56,489 nt of DNA from an uncultured Actinomycetes bacterium (GTDB lineage: Bacteria; Actinomycetota; Coriobacteriia; Coriobacteriales; Atopobiaceae): the NCBI GenBank assembly GCA_900314645.1, contig OMWB01000018.1:1-56489 (forward strand), written 5' to 3'. Numbering within the stretch: the stretch's first letter is position 1; each line of letters starts with the position of its first letter. Of this stretch, positions 1 to 8,185 are shown in pieces. The translations under genes and the position numbers were made by a program. Below the pieces are notes generated by a model. It saw only the letters and a program-made list of their open reading frames with translations, was not told the DNA's origin and made no database searches.

Positions 1-132
1 ATTCTCTACACTTGTATGAACCGCCCATCCTGCGATTGGTCCCACATCAGGATGACTTGCATATTTAAATAAATTCTCCGCATCGCTTTCTTCCCATGGC
101 CGGAGGATCAGTCTTTTCGTTTCAAGTATCAT
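1..132 (-). CDS. GNAT N-acetyltransferase, RimJ/RimL type (N-terminal 44 residues)
   Basis: The minus-strand frame opens at an ATG (132) behind an AGAGAGG ribosome site and stays open to the contig edge, so only the first 44 residues are present. The protein starts [20 protein letters not shown], the classic opening of the RimJ/RimL branch of GNAT acetyltransferases, which transfer an acetyl group from acetyl-CoA to a protein N-terminus or a small molecule. The acetyl-CoA loop lies outside the window, so the substrate cannot be inferred. Composition is AT-rich and matches the neighbouring methyltransferase, not the rest of the contig. The family call is firm; the function is open. Confidence 0.8.
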   Translation of the reverse strand, partial: MILETKRLILRPWEESDAENLFKYASHPDVGPIAGWAVHTSVEN

Positions 133-173
133 TGCATACCTCTCTTACCAACGGCATCTCTGCAAACTGGAAT

Positions 174-824
174 TTATACGATTGCTTTCAGCACAGAAGT
201 CGGTCCCCAGCTGTTCAAAACTGAAACAGATGAAAAACCCGCTTTATTTAAGGCTTCTATTTCGTGTTCAACTGTTAATGGAGTATCGTAATGATAAAAA
301 GTATCGTCCGCTATGTTTTGTTCTTTTTTCAAGCGAAGCAGCTCTGCACGGCGAAAACACTCTTCTTCATCGGACTTTGCGAAATAATCCGTAAGGATGA
401 AGCTTCCTCCGGGTTTCAGCGCTTTTAGGAGTTTCTCATACAGTCGTATTTTCTCCTCCCCTGTAAAATGGTGAAGAGATTCCACAGACACCGCTGCATC
501 AAAAGAATTCTCGCCAAACGGCACATCAAAATACGAGCCCAAAATCAAAGTCATATTCTTATCAGGAAATTTGTTGCGCAGTGCCTCAAGCATACCCGGT
601 GCAAGGTCGATGCCCGTAACCTCCGCCGAAGGCACCAGTTCAAAATAGTAACCAAGTTCCAACCCTGTACCGCAGCCCAAATCAAGAAGGCGTGTGCCGG
701 CAATTTGTGGCAGGCAGCTTGCTGTATACGGATAGAATTCCTTTGCGGAATCAATACAGGTTAATTGATGTTCTTCGTACCCACTTAATCTGGCATCAAA
801 GAATTCACCCATTTTTTCAAGCAT
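174..824 (-). CDS. Class I SAM-dependent methyltransferase
   Basis: A 216-residue protein of normal length for a small class I methyltransferase. Motif I, the SAM-binding loop, is LLDLGCGTG at residues 46-54. An acidic residue ends strand 2 (GIDLAPGM), and the post-motif segment SLHHF followed by LKPGGSFILTDYF is typical of the UbiE/Methyltransf_11 group. The start at 824 follows a GGAAG-like site; the Met at residue 5 is an alternative. It lies just upstream of the acetyltransferase on the same strand and may share a transcript with it. The substrate is unknown. Base composition is lower in GC than everything between 2.4 and 55 kb, which suggests a different source genome. Confidence 0.85.
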   Translation of the reverse strand: MLEKMGEFFDARLSGYEEHQLTCIDSAKEFYPYTASCLPQIAGTRLLDLGCGTGLELGYYFELVPSAEVTGIDLAPGMLEALRNKFPDKNMTLILGSYFDVPFGENSFDAAVSVESLHHFTGEEKIRLYEKLLKALKPGGSFILTDYFAKSDEEECFRRAELLRLKKEQNIADDTFYHYDTPLTVEHEIEALNKAGFSSVSVLNSWGPTSVLKAIV

Positions 825-1108
825 CTTTCATACTTCCATAAACTCGGAGTTGTCGCGCTGACATCTAAATCACAGCCACAACCTGCCGTTATCCAAATCA
901 CTAACTCAACCCTACCGTAAAAACATCTAAACCGGCAACTCAACCTTCGTCCAGAGCGGTTGTTGAACGAGGGTCGGAAAAGCGACCTTCGTTCAACGTC
1001 TTGCCAACTGGGAAGACACGCTCACCCAGAAGACCGATAATGCGCATCCCATCCAATTGGCACCATTCTACGCTCCCCAAAGGACAGCAATGGGCCTTTG
1101 GAGGAAGC
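825..1108. other. Non-coding stretch spanning the left composition change
   Basis: I see no gene here. The AT-rich style of the methyltransferase gives way to GC-richer sequence. Short repeated phrases (ACATCTAAA and AACTCAACC, each twice) occur at 860-945, and a 15-bp inverted repeat lies at 962-997. A chimeric join or recombination scar in this interval would explain the change. Confidence 0.4.
962..997. repeat. 15-bp inverted repeat, hairpin
   Basis: The arms GTTGAACGAGGGTCG (962-976) and CGACCTTCGTTCAAC (983-997) pair at 14 of 15 positions around a 6-nt loop. No T-run follows on either strand, so a classical terminator is unlikely. It could be an end of a lost mobile element or an operator. 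Confidence 0.5.
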
Positions 1109-1270
1109 ATGCAGTACCGAATTGTGTCGATAGAGAACCCGGCCGAGGTTCACGTGCACGATGGCCAGCTAGTCGTCATGCAGGACAAGGGCACGGCAAC
1201 CGTCCCGCTTCGCGACATCTCGATCATCGTCGTCTGCGGGCCAAACATCCACATCTCGACGCTCTTTTTC
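1109..1270 (+). pseudogene. cas1: cas1 remnant (N-terminal fragment, type II-like)
   Basis: An ATG at 1109, preceded by GGAGG, begins a peptide opening MQYRIVSIENPAEVHVHDGQ, with LVVMQDKGTATVPLRDISII and VVCGPNIHIS soon after. This matches the N-terminal beta-domain pattern of Cas1, the CRISPR adaptation integrase, especially of type II systems. After about 52 residues the similarity ends and the frame runs into unrelated arginine-rich sequence before stopping at 1366. The catalytic C-terminal domain, cas9 and cas2 are all absent, so this is a broken relic. CRISPR-repeat-like pieces follow directly, which supports a decayed CRISPR-Cas locus. The assignment rests on about 50 residues. Confidence 0.5.
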
Positions 1271-1351
1271 AGGCGCCCCCTAACTCGTCGGCGCAGCCGC
1301 AACACTGAAATAGTTACCACACGACTAGGCGCACGCCGCATCCAACTGGCA

Positions 1352-1428
1352 TACGTTCAAAACTGATGAATCGAGTGGTAACTGTGTATTCTAGCCAGTT
1401 ACCACTCGATTCATCAGTTTTGAACGTA
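1352..1428. repeat. Perfect 33-bp inverted repeat with 11-nt loop
   Basis: The arms at 1352-1384 and 1396-1428 are exact reverse complements around an 11-nt loop. Each arm contains ATCGAGTGGTAACT, which recurs singly at 1455-1468. Repeat-plus-antirepeat is what a CRISPR repeat facing a tracrRNA antirepeat, or two inverted CRISPR repeats, would look like. The adjacent cas1 fragment favours this reading. Natural antirepeats usually contain mismatches, so a recent inverted duplication is also possible. Confidence 0.6.
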
Positions 1429-1454
1429 CCGCAGGATTGCTCCGGCACCCCCGC

Positions 1455-1473
1455 ATCGAGTGGTAACTATTTG
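1455..1473 (+). repeat. Third, partial copy of the CRISPR-like repeat
   Basis: The 14-nt ATCGAGTGGTAACT of the inverted-repeat arms reappears at 1455-1468, 26 nt after the second arm. Its 3' part GTGGTAACTATTT also occurs inverted at about 1308-1320. The spacing is compatible with a decayed repeat-spacer unit but is not a functional array. Confidence 0.4.
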
Positions 1474-1609
1474 CCCTTGCAAGACGCCAAAGCTGTCCGT
1501 GCCCATCATTGGGGGCGGCGTTCTGGCGGTGGGGCAGCGCTGAGCGGGGCCAATCGGGCGCGCATTCCGTCCCATGGCCCAAGCTGGCGACAGACTTGGT
1601 GCACAACAT

Positions 1610-1639
1610 AAAAAAAGGTCAGAGACACATGCTCTGACC
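1610..1639 (-). terminator. Intrinsic terminator of the tRNA-Val gene
   Basis: GGTCAGAG at 1617-1624 pairs perfectly with CTCTGACC at 1632-1639. On the minus strand the stem is followed by a T-run (1611-1616). It lies 10 nt beyond the tRNA 3' end, as expected for a monocistronic tRNA gene. Confidence 0.8.
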
Positions 1640-1649
1640 TTCGAAAATT

Positions 1650-1724
1650 TGGTGGGCGTTACAAGATTTGAACTTGTGACCTCTTCCGTGTCAGGGAAGC
1701 GCTCTCCCCCTGAGCTAAGCGCCC
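1650..1724 (-). tRNA. tRNA-Val (anticodon GAC)
   Basis: The minus strand folds as a full cloverleaf: acceptor GGGCGCT with AACGCCC (one C-A mismatch), D-arm GCTC/GAGC, anticodon arm CTTCC/GGAAG with loop CTGACAC giving anticodon GAC, and T-arm ACAAG-TTCAAAT-CTTGT. The 3' CCA is encoded. tRNA 3' ends are common integration sites and an accessory island follows, but I found no second copy of this 3' end elsewhere in the window, so no att pair can be claimed. Confidence 0.93.
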
Positions 1725-2375
1725 TTGGCTCAAAGGTGCAGGTAGATGGCCTGCGCGTTGCGGTCGTTCCTTGCAACGAGGGGTACTATAGCACTCAAAA
1801 ACACCCTCCGCAACCCATGTTTATTACAGTTTATTACACGCTTTCTTGCGGCGGGCACCTATGAGCACTGAAGGGCACTTCCCAGATGATCTCAGCTGAA
1901 TACGAATGCATACTCCGTTGAGCATCACAATGACGAGCAGCACCTGGGCGTTGAGACCACGAAGTCGCGCCCGCTTCTCCGAAGACTAGTCACTACCGCG
2001 CAAAGATATGTACGAAATGTGCAGATGTCACCCTCCAGAGCGCCATTTCTGTCCGGCACCCCTTCTATCCTTTTCTCAATGCACGCGTGACCGAACAGGA
2101 GAGAGGTATCTGGTAGCACTTAGAGCCCGAAAGGAGCGATTCGTAGACCAAGGCTTTGTCCAGCCCCTGCTTACCACCCAAAAGTTATGGGTCTGTACCA
2201 GCCATCCAGTCAGTCGTCCATTAGGAGAAATGATACACGTGAGCTGCGTTATCATGGATCATTGCAAGTCGCTGGTCTTTACAAACGGGTACTTTGGCAA
2301 GAGCGCGAGAACGAGGCACAAGTCGGATAAGCGCTGCACTACTCCGCTCTTAGCTAATTGAGTTGGGGTGCGAGT
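1725..2375. other. 650-bp region without a convincing gene
   Basis: Open frames here are short, lack ribosome sites and show no family pattern. The stretch separates the tRNA from the seven-gene defence operon and should contain that operon's promoter, but I cannot fix -35 and -10 boxes with confidence. Confidence 0.4.
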
Positions 2376-5300
2376 ATGGCGGAGATGATAGACGTTAGAC
2401 CCGACTATCGGGGCGAAGCAAAAGTCTGGGACAGCCTTCATTCATCTCTTTCTTGCGACACAATTGTTTACAACCACCGAGAAGTCAACGGGCGTGAGTT
2501 TGACTTCTGTTTGCTGGTAGCGGGCACTGGAATACTTGTCATCGAAGTCAAGGGCTGGCTCCCTCAAAAGGTCAATGTCCAAGGCGTAGACAAGATCTTA
2601 GTTGAGGGCTACGAAAAGCCTCAACGATCGCCAAAGAAACAAGCTCGTGCGTACCGCTTTGCCCTCCTCAACCAAATCCAAGAGCGCCATAGCGTGAGCC
2701 CTCTAGTCATAGATATGGTCTGCTACCCGTTCATCTCCAGGGCCGAATACGTGACCACTCGATTGGACATCATTTCTGAGAGCAGCTTGACTATATTCCA
2801 GGAGGATTTAGAGGATGCCGACCTTTTGAGAAAGAAGATTGCGGCCGCATTCTCCAGCTATTCGTACATACCTCATGATGAGCTAAGCAAATCGCTAATC
2901 GCCGAACTTCGCCAAGACTGGGAACCTACGGATAATGAAGCGGGATTCCCAGTTGAGGCGGGCGAAATTAAACCCTATTCGACACTGTCCTATTTCTCCA
3001 ATGGCCTTACAGATGGTGAGGCGGTTGGAATAGTCAATGACTATTTTGCAGGAGTTAAGCAGGTAGTCTTTCTAGACTCCAAGAAGAGCCTAGATTTGTT
3101 GTTGAGCGCATTCAATGCCGCCTTTCAACGGCAAAATATCCAGCCGCAACCAAATGGGTTGAGCATCGGTTATTCGCATCCCCTGCGTGCCGTGGATAAT
3201 GGAGCTCGAACCTTCAACCTAGAGATATACACAGTAGAAGGTGTGAGCAGCCCGCAAATTACCTCTTTCTCAATTGAAGAGGGACGGTGCTCCGATATAG
3301 AGCGTGGCTGGGTGGAATTGCTGGCATCAATGACAACCTTTAACTATCAGCAGTATCTGGTCGAGCATGCATCCACGGAGAAGAACGTACTCGTGGAGGC
3401 CGGCGCGGGAACGGGAAAAACCTATTCAATGGTCTCTCGCATTGCTTACCTCTGCAACAAGAGGGACAAGCCGGTTTCGAGTCTCTTAGACGAAGTGGCA
3501 TTGATGACCTTCACCAATGATGCGGCGACAAATATGAAGGTCCGCCTGAAGCAGATGTTCATAAACTACTTCATTCTGACTGGCAAACCAAAACATCTAA
3601 AGATGGTAGACGAGGTCGATCAGGCCCACATTTCGACGATCCATTCCTTCGCAATCGGACTTCTGAGAAACGAGGTCTTGTACTCAGGGCTTGGCACAAA
3701 CTTCAGGATTTCATCAAATGAGCTGCTACGGAACAGTATTTACGATGACTATCTGAGTACTTTCATCGATGAGATGGCCTCGACGAATCCCAACTTCCTT
3801 AACGAGATGCCCGTTCCCATCTATGACCTTAAGAAGAGACTCGTCGCTGTTGCCGATAGGCTTCTCGCGAAGAGCGTAAATCTGGCAACAATCAGCTCAT
3901 CAGAGATGGGTGTACCCGTAAGGAACTATATTCCATACTTTAACGATCTTATCGAGAAGGTGGTCATACCCGCAGAGGACGCGTACTCAAACGAGCTACA
4001 TCGCGATAATGACTTAGATCTCAAAGAGGCAATCATTCAGTTGGCAAGTGTTTTGGAAAAGCATTCGGGAGTAATCAGAGGCCTAAAGTTCCGGTTCCTT
4101 TTCATCGACGAGTTCCAAGATACTGATGACGTACAGATTCAAGCGTTCGCCATGCTGCAGAGACTCATCGATGCTGAGTGCCGATTCTTTATCGTTGGCG
4201 ATCTTAAGCAGAGCATCTACCGGTTCAGAGGGGCAACAATCAGCGCCTTCGCGACAATGCGCAATAAGAGCAAGTATGGATGGGATTCCTATGCCCTCAC
4301 CATCAACTATAGAACGGATCATAGGCTACTTGACCGTTACCATCCAATTTTCTCCAAGATGGGCCATGCTGGGATGCTCCCATACGTTGATAGCACCGAT
4401 AAGCTTGTGAGCACTGTGACGAAAGAGTCCGAGGAAGAGGACCTATTCACATGCATCCCATGCAACTGTAAGGATGACAGGATATTTGCGGAGCAATTTA
4501 CCAAGGTATTGAAAAGACAGGTTGAGCTACTCGAGTCGATTATCCAGAAACGCGCCGATGGAGGCGATAGCCCGCTCAGCAGCGCGGAACGCACGATCGC
4601 CATTTTGGTGCGTAGCAACTGGCAGGTCGAGAAGCTTGTCCGCGCAGGTAGAAATGCGGGAATCGTCATTGATACGAAGACCGGCGGAGACCTCTTTCAA
4701 TTGGAGTCCACGATTGACATGTATAAGCTGGTCGAGGCCCTTTGCGACTGTTCGAATACGATACGCCTAGTCAATCTGATTGAGTCGAACTTCGTTGGGC
4801 TCACATTGAACTATCAAGAGTATAAAGATGTCGCCTATGATCGCATGCTGGCGGACCTTGTGCGGATTCTCAATGAGTTCTTTGCTGCAAGAATTGGAAA
4901 GTCTTGGCAAGAAGTGGTCAACGACGCCTATACACAACCTATCCTATACGTAATCAAGAATCTTTACGACGCCCTACAGCCCTGGAAGCAATTCAGCAAT
5001 AGACGGAGGGACCAAGACCTCTACATCATCAACTACGAGTATCTAATTGAACGCATACTAGAAACCATGCGGGTTGATTCTCTCACACTTAATCAAATTG
5101 CCGAGTACCTGCGGATCAACATCGTTACGCAGCAAGAGCAGGCATCAAGACATCTTGCGGATGAAGATGACAACGGCATCAGCATTATATGCACCACGGT
5201 GCACAAATCGAAGGGACTCGAATACGGCAGCGTAATTCTCCCCTTTACGTATGAGGATATCAGCCGCCCCGACAGGGTGCGGACTGATGCAAGCTACATT

Positions 5301-5510
5301 GATAACAAGCTCTCATACATCGTCACATTTGACGGCGACTCGATCGAGTACAACTCAAATTTCACCATGAGTGTAGAGATGAACGAACAGGTCCAGGAAG
5401 AGGCTCGCATCCTTTACGTCGCTATGACCAGGGCAATCCGCAGCTGCGTATGGATGAAGAACCTCGACAGCCATCCAAAAGTCAGCTGGGGAACCCTTCT
5501 GGAGGCATAG
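2376..5510 (+). CDS. NERD-nuclease/UvrD-type (AddA-like) helicase, defence operon gene 1
   Basis: A protein of about 1044 residues from the ATG at 2376, chosen over the upstream TTG because of a GGGGTG site. Residues about 10-110 form a NERD nuclease-related domain, with REFDF followed by GILVIEVKG supplying the D and ExK residues. A complete superfamily 1A helicase follows: Walker A AGAGTGKT (342-349), ISTIHSFA, Walker B DEFQD (578-582), VGDLKQSIYRFRGA, TVHKSKGLEYGSV, and motif VI LYVAMTRA near 1012. There is no C-terminal AddA nuclease domain, so the N-terminal NERD domain may replace it. The next gene starts 1 nt after the stop and is AddB-like, so the two probably form a heterodimeric helicase-nuclease acting on DNA ends. 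Confidence 0.85.
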   Translation: MAEMIDVRPDYRGEAKVWDSLHSSLSCDTIVYNHREVNGREFDFCLLVAGTGILVIEVKGWLPQKVNVQGVDKILVEGYEKPQRSPKKQARAYRFALLNQIQERHSVSPLVIDMVCYPFISRAEYVTTRLDIISESSLTIFQEDLEDADLLRKKIAAAFSSYSYIPHDELSKSLIAELRQDWEPTDNEAGFPVEAGEIKPYSTLSYFSNGLTDGEAVGIVNDYFAGVKQVVFLDSKKSLDLLLSAFNAAFQRQNIQPQPNGLSIGYSHPLRAVDNGARTFNLEIYTVEGVSSPQITSFSIEEGRCSDIERGWVELLASMTTFNYQQYLVEHASTEKNVLVEAGAGTGKTYSMVSRIAYLCNKRDKPVSSLLDEVALMTFTNDAATNMKVRLKQMFINYFILTGKPKHLKMVDEVDQAHISTIHSFAIGLLRNEVLYSGLGTNFRISSNELLRNSIYDDYLSTFIDEMASTNPNFLNEMPVPIYDLKKRLVAVADRLLAKSVNLATISSSEMGVPVRNYIPYFNDLIEKVVIPAEDAYSNELHRDNDLDLKEAIIQLASVLEKHSGVIRGLKFRFLFIDEFQDTDDVQIQAFAMLQRLIDAECRFFIVGDLKQSIYRFRGATISAFATMRNKSKYGWDSYALTINYRTDHRLLDRYHPIFSKMGHAGMLPYVDSTDKLVSTVTKESEEEDLFTCIPCNCKDDRIFAEQFTKVLKRQVELLESIIQKRADGGDSPLSSAERTIAILVRSNWQVEKLVRAGRNAGIVIDTKTGGDLFQLESTIDMYKLVEALCDCSNTIRLVNLIESNFVGLTLNYQEYKDVAYDRMLADLVRILNEFFAARIGKSWQEVVNDAYTQPILYVIKNLYDALQPWKQFSNRRRDQDLYIINYEYLIERILETMRVDSLTLNQIAEYLRINIVTQQEQASRHLADEDDNGISIICTTVHKSKGLEYGSVILPFTYEDISRPDRVRTDASYIDNKLSYIVTFDGDSIEYNSNFTMSVEMNEQVQEEARILYVAMTRAIRSCVWMKNLDSHPKVSWGTLLEA

Positions 5511-5511
5511 C

Positions 5512-8169
5512 ATGTCAATTGCGATTTACACATACCGGGATCCCTACAAACTGTCATCTGAGCCGTTTTGGGACGAGATAACCACCTGCCCATATTTTTG
5601 TGTCTCGCAGACTCTAGCAAACGGTCTTGAGGCGGTTTATGGCGGACACGCAAGGGACCTTGCGAAAAAGTATGGAATCAAGACCGTCAAGCAGCTGGTT
5701 GACTCCGTCTATCCGGTGTGGCAAAGCACCGCGAGCGCAGTTAGGCAGCATGCAGCGATCGATAACATCATAAGCTCTGGGCTTTTAGAATCGGATGGCA
5801 CGGAAGGCCCGGCTAACATCAAGAGAGCGTTCCTGTTCAACCGTGAGGAGGTATTTGCCTCCATACGTATCCTGTTCGAGCTCGACGTCAAAACAGACGA
5901 TATCCTCATGGATGAGCTCACTCCTGAACAGCAGTTCATCGTCGACCTTTACACGAAGATCAAGAGCTCTCCGGTCTTATTAGATCTTTTTACTGTAGAC
6001 AGCGACCTTACTGCCGAGGAGGTGGATGCCGCCATAGCAAGTGCCATCGCGTCGAACGAGGCATCCCATATCCCTGACAGAGTAGTTATACACGGAGTCC
6101 ACCAATTCACGCCGATAATGCTGAGGACGATAGAAGAGCTGTCACGCTACAAGAAAGTGATTCTTCTCTTCGGTTACCAGCCTCAATACAAAGCCATCTA
6201 CCAAACATGGATCGATGTCTACTCATCATTCGATTGCCCGATTGCAAGCTTTGGTGGGAAGGAGTTCGTCCCCAACCAGAACATGTCAGAAAGCTATGAA
6301 GGCAATCGCCTAGGGGATGGTCTCGGCAAGCTGGCAAACGGACAAGTCTGGGAGACAGACAGCTCCTGCGAGTACCAATTGATTGAGTTTGACAACATGA
6401 CTGAATTTGCCAGCTATGTAGCTGACCTATACTCGGCTGGCCGGGCAGTCAATCCGAAGAATCCTCTCAGCGCCATGAAGGAGCATGTTTACGCAGCTGA
6501 CAGCTCAGTCAATGACATACTGAAGGTCTACTTCCCCGAGCAGTTTGGAGAGAGACAATTCCTCAACTATCCACTAGGTCACTTCTTCATTGCCATCGCA
6601 AACATGTGGGACATGGACGGCAACAGAGTTGTCGTCGACGACCTGAACGATATTCGAGAGTGCCTGATGGCGGGAATTCTCAATGAAGAGCACCTTGGAG
6701 AACTCTCGACGATATTCGACAACACTAGTGCATTGTTCGTCGGATGCCGCACGATAGATGACATGCTTTTACGTATCCGGAATCTGCAACGGAGCAGGCG
6801 TCGTATGTCCAGGAATCTCGGGGACGAAGCGCTAAGCCGGATTTCGTACTATAGGGTGCGAGATGCTGAATTGGAGAAGCTAAAACAGGCTCTCGAGGAG
6901 CTGCAAGACTTGTCACTCTACTTCTACGAGGATTTCGAGCGCCGACCCAATAACTTTCGTGCCTTCTACAGGAAGCTAAAGGAATACCTTCGAGACCAAG
7001 TTCTTGACGCACGCGAGTTGGATCACGAATTTGAAGATATTGTCCGTAGGGTCTACAAGCGGTTGGAGGAAGTTGAGGACATAGACGCCTCCGCATCTTT
7101 CGAGTGCCTTAAGTCGACGATGTCAATCTACCTTACCCAGGAAGAAGGGCCTGCGGGAGGCGCCAATTGGATTGTCCGGAACTTCGAACAAATCGACGGC
7201 GACATACTGAGAAGCGCAAAGAGGACATCAGGTAAAGAGCCGGAAGTCTACCATTTCGCATGCCTATCCGATGAAGACATCAACTCCGTACTAGTCCATC
7301 CATTTCCCTGGCCTTTGGACGATGGGTTCTTCCTCGTAGCACAAGAACCGGTCGACTGGAAGTATCAGGTTTTCGTGAAATCCCGCAAGGAGTATCGGAA
7401 CTTCAAGTCTTACGCGCTCCTATTCGGCCTGGAGTTCAACCGTGCAAGTTACAAACTCAGTTATGTCAGGCGAGATGGAGAGAGGAGCAAGACACCGTAC
7501 TCAAGACTAACGATGCTTGGGGCGAAGGTTGCTCCACTGAATGAGACGAGACTCGGCCACAGACTCCAGGAACTACCCGATATCGCCGTCGGAGTAAATG
7601 GTGGCGCAATCACCCCTTACGACAAGTTCGACTACTTCCGATTCCGCATATGCAAGTACCGCTTTCTGCTCGAAAGTATTATCGAGAACGGAACCAGCTA
7701 CAAGGACTCGTTCCTGCTCTCTAAGTATCTAGAAGCGTTATTGGAAAACGAAGTCAGAGATGAACTGCAGGGTCTGCCTCTAAGTGACCCTGTTCTCGTC
7801 AAGAAACTTCACGAAGCGCTAGACGATCTTGAGAGGTGCTTCCCGTACCTGCGCTCTTCTGAGAGGGCGGACGCCATCAACTCAGTGAGGAGACGACTTC
7901 TCAAGTCTGCAACCAAGGGATTCCCACTGATTGGGCAGACGCAAAGAGACTTCATGAAGATAAGGGAGTTGTTCCTGCAAAGGAGCCTGACTAATTCTCT
8001 TGGCCGAAATGTTCTAGAAGGAAAGTTCGATGACATCTCTGAAGAGGTAATCAGCAACTCGTTAACAGAAGATGCTCTCAATCAACTCGACTATGTTGCA
8101 GAGCCCGATATCTGGTGTACGTACTGCTCGAATAGAGAAATCTGTGCCGCATCTTACACACAGAAATGA
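5512..8169 (+). CDS. AddB-like protein with Fe-S cysteine set, defence operon gene 2
   Basis: An 885-residue protein starting at the ATG at 5512, behind GGAGG. The C-terminus carries Cys869-x2-Cys872-x5-Cys878, and an isolated Cys714 lies in the phrase FRICKYRFLLE. This is the layout of the four cysteines that hold the 4Fe-4S cluster clasping the AddB nuclease domain. Between them I cannot find the GxxDRxD and DYK residues that cut DNA in AddB, so the fold may be kept while catalysis is lost. The N-terminal half has an AddB-style inactive helicase look (VIHGVHQFTPIMLRTIEELS, then YQTWIDVY). It is translationally linked to the AddA-like gene and is most likely its partner subunit. Family assignment is by motif only. 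Confidence 0.6.
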   Translation: MSIAIYTYRDPYKLSSEPFWDEITTCPYFCVSQTLANGLEAVYGGHARDLAKKYGIKTVKQLVDSVYPVWQSTASAVRQHAAIDNIISSGLLESDGTEGPANIKRAFLFNREEVFASIRILFELDVKTDDILMDELTPEQQFIVDLYTKIKSSPVLLDLFTVDSDLTAEEVDAAIASAIASNEASHIPDRVVIHGVHQFTPIMLRTIEELSRYKKVILLFGYQPQYKAIYQTWIDVYSSFDCPIASFGGKEFVPNQNMSESYEGNRLGDGLGKLANGQVWETDSSCEYQLIEFDNMTEFASYVADLYSAGRAVNPKNPLSAMKEHVYAADSSVNDILKVYFPEQFGERQFLNYPLGHFFIAIANMWDMDGNRVVVDDLNDIRECLMAGILNEEHLGELSTIFDNTSALFVGCRTIDDMLLRIRNLQRSRRRMSRNLGDEALSRISYYRVRDAELEKLKQALEELQDLSLYFYEDFERRPNNFRAFYRKLKEYLRDQVLDARELDHEFEDIVRRVYKRLEEVEDIDASASFECLKSTMSIYLTQEEGPAGGANWIVRNFEQIDGDILRSAKRTSGKEPEVYHFACLSDEDINSVLVHPFPWPLDDGFFLVAQEPVDWKYQVFVKSRKEYRNFKSYALLFGLEFNRASYKLSYVRRDGERSKTPYSRLTMLGAKVAPLNETRLGHRLQELPDIAVGVNGGAITPYDKFDYFRFRICKYRFLLESIIENGTSYKDSFLLSKYLEALLENEVRDELQGLPLSDPVLVKKLHEALDDLERCFPYLRSSERADAINSVRRRLLKSATKGFPLIGQTQRDFMKIRELFLQRSLTNSLGRNVLEGKFDDISEEVISNSLTEDALNQLDYVAEPDIWCTYCSNREICAASYTQK

Positions 8170-8185
8170 CCGCTAGGAGCCCCAC

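Noticed and set aside
1306..1473. Functional CRISPR array
   Set aside because: Only partial repeats in mixed orientation, no regular spacers, and only a cas1 fragment nearby.
1650..1724. tRNA-Val as attachment site of a complete integrative element
   Set aside because: I found no second copy of the tRNA 3' end and no integrase in the window.
2008..2361. 117-codon plus-strand frame before the NERD-helicase gene
   Set aside because: No ribosome site, no similarity pattern, and it overlaps the operon's likely control region.
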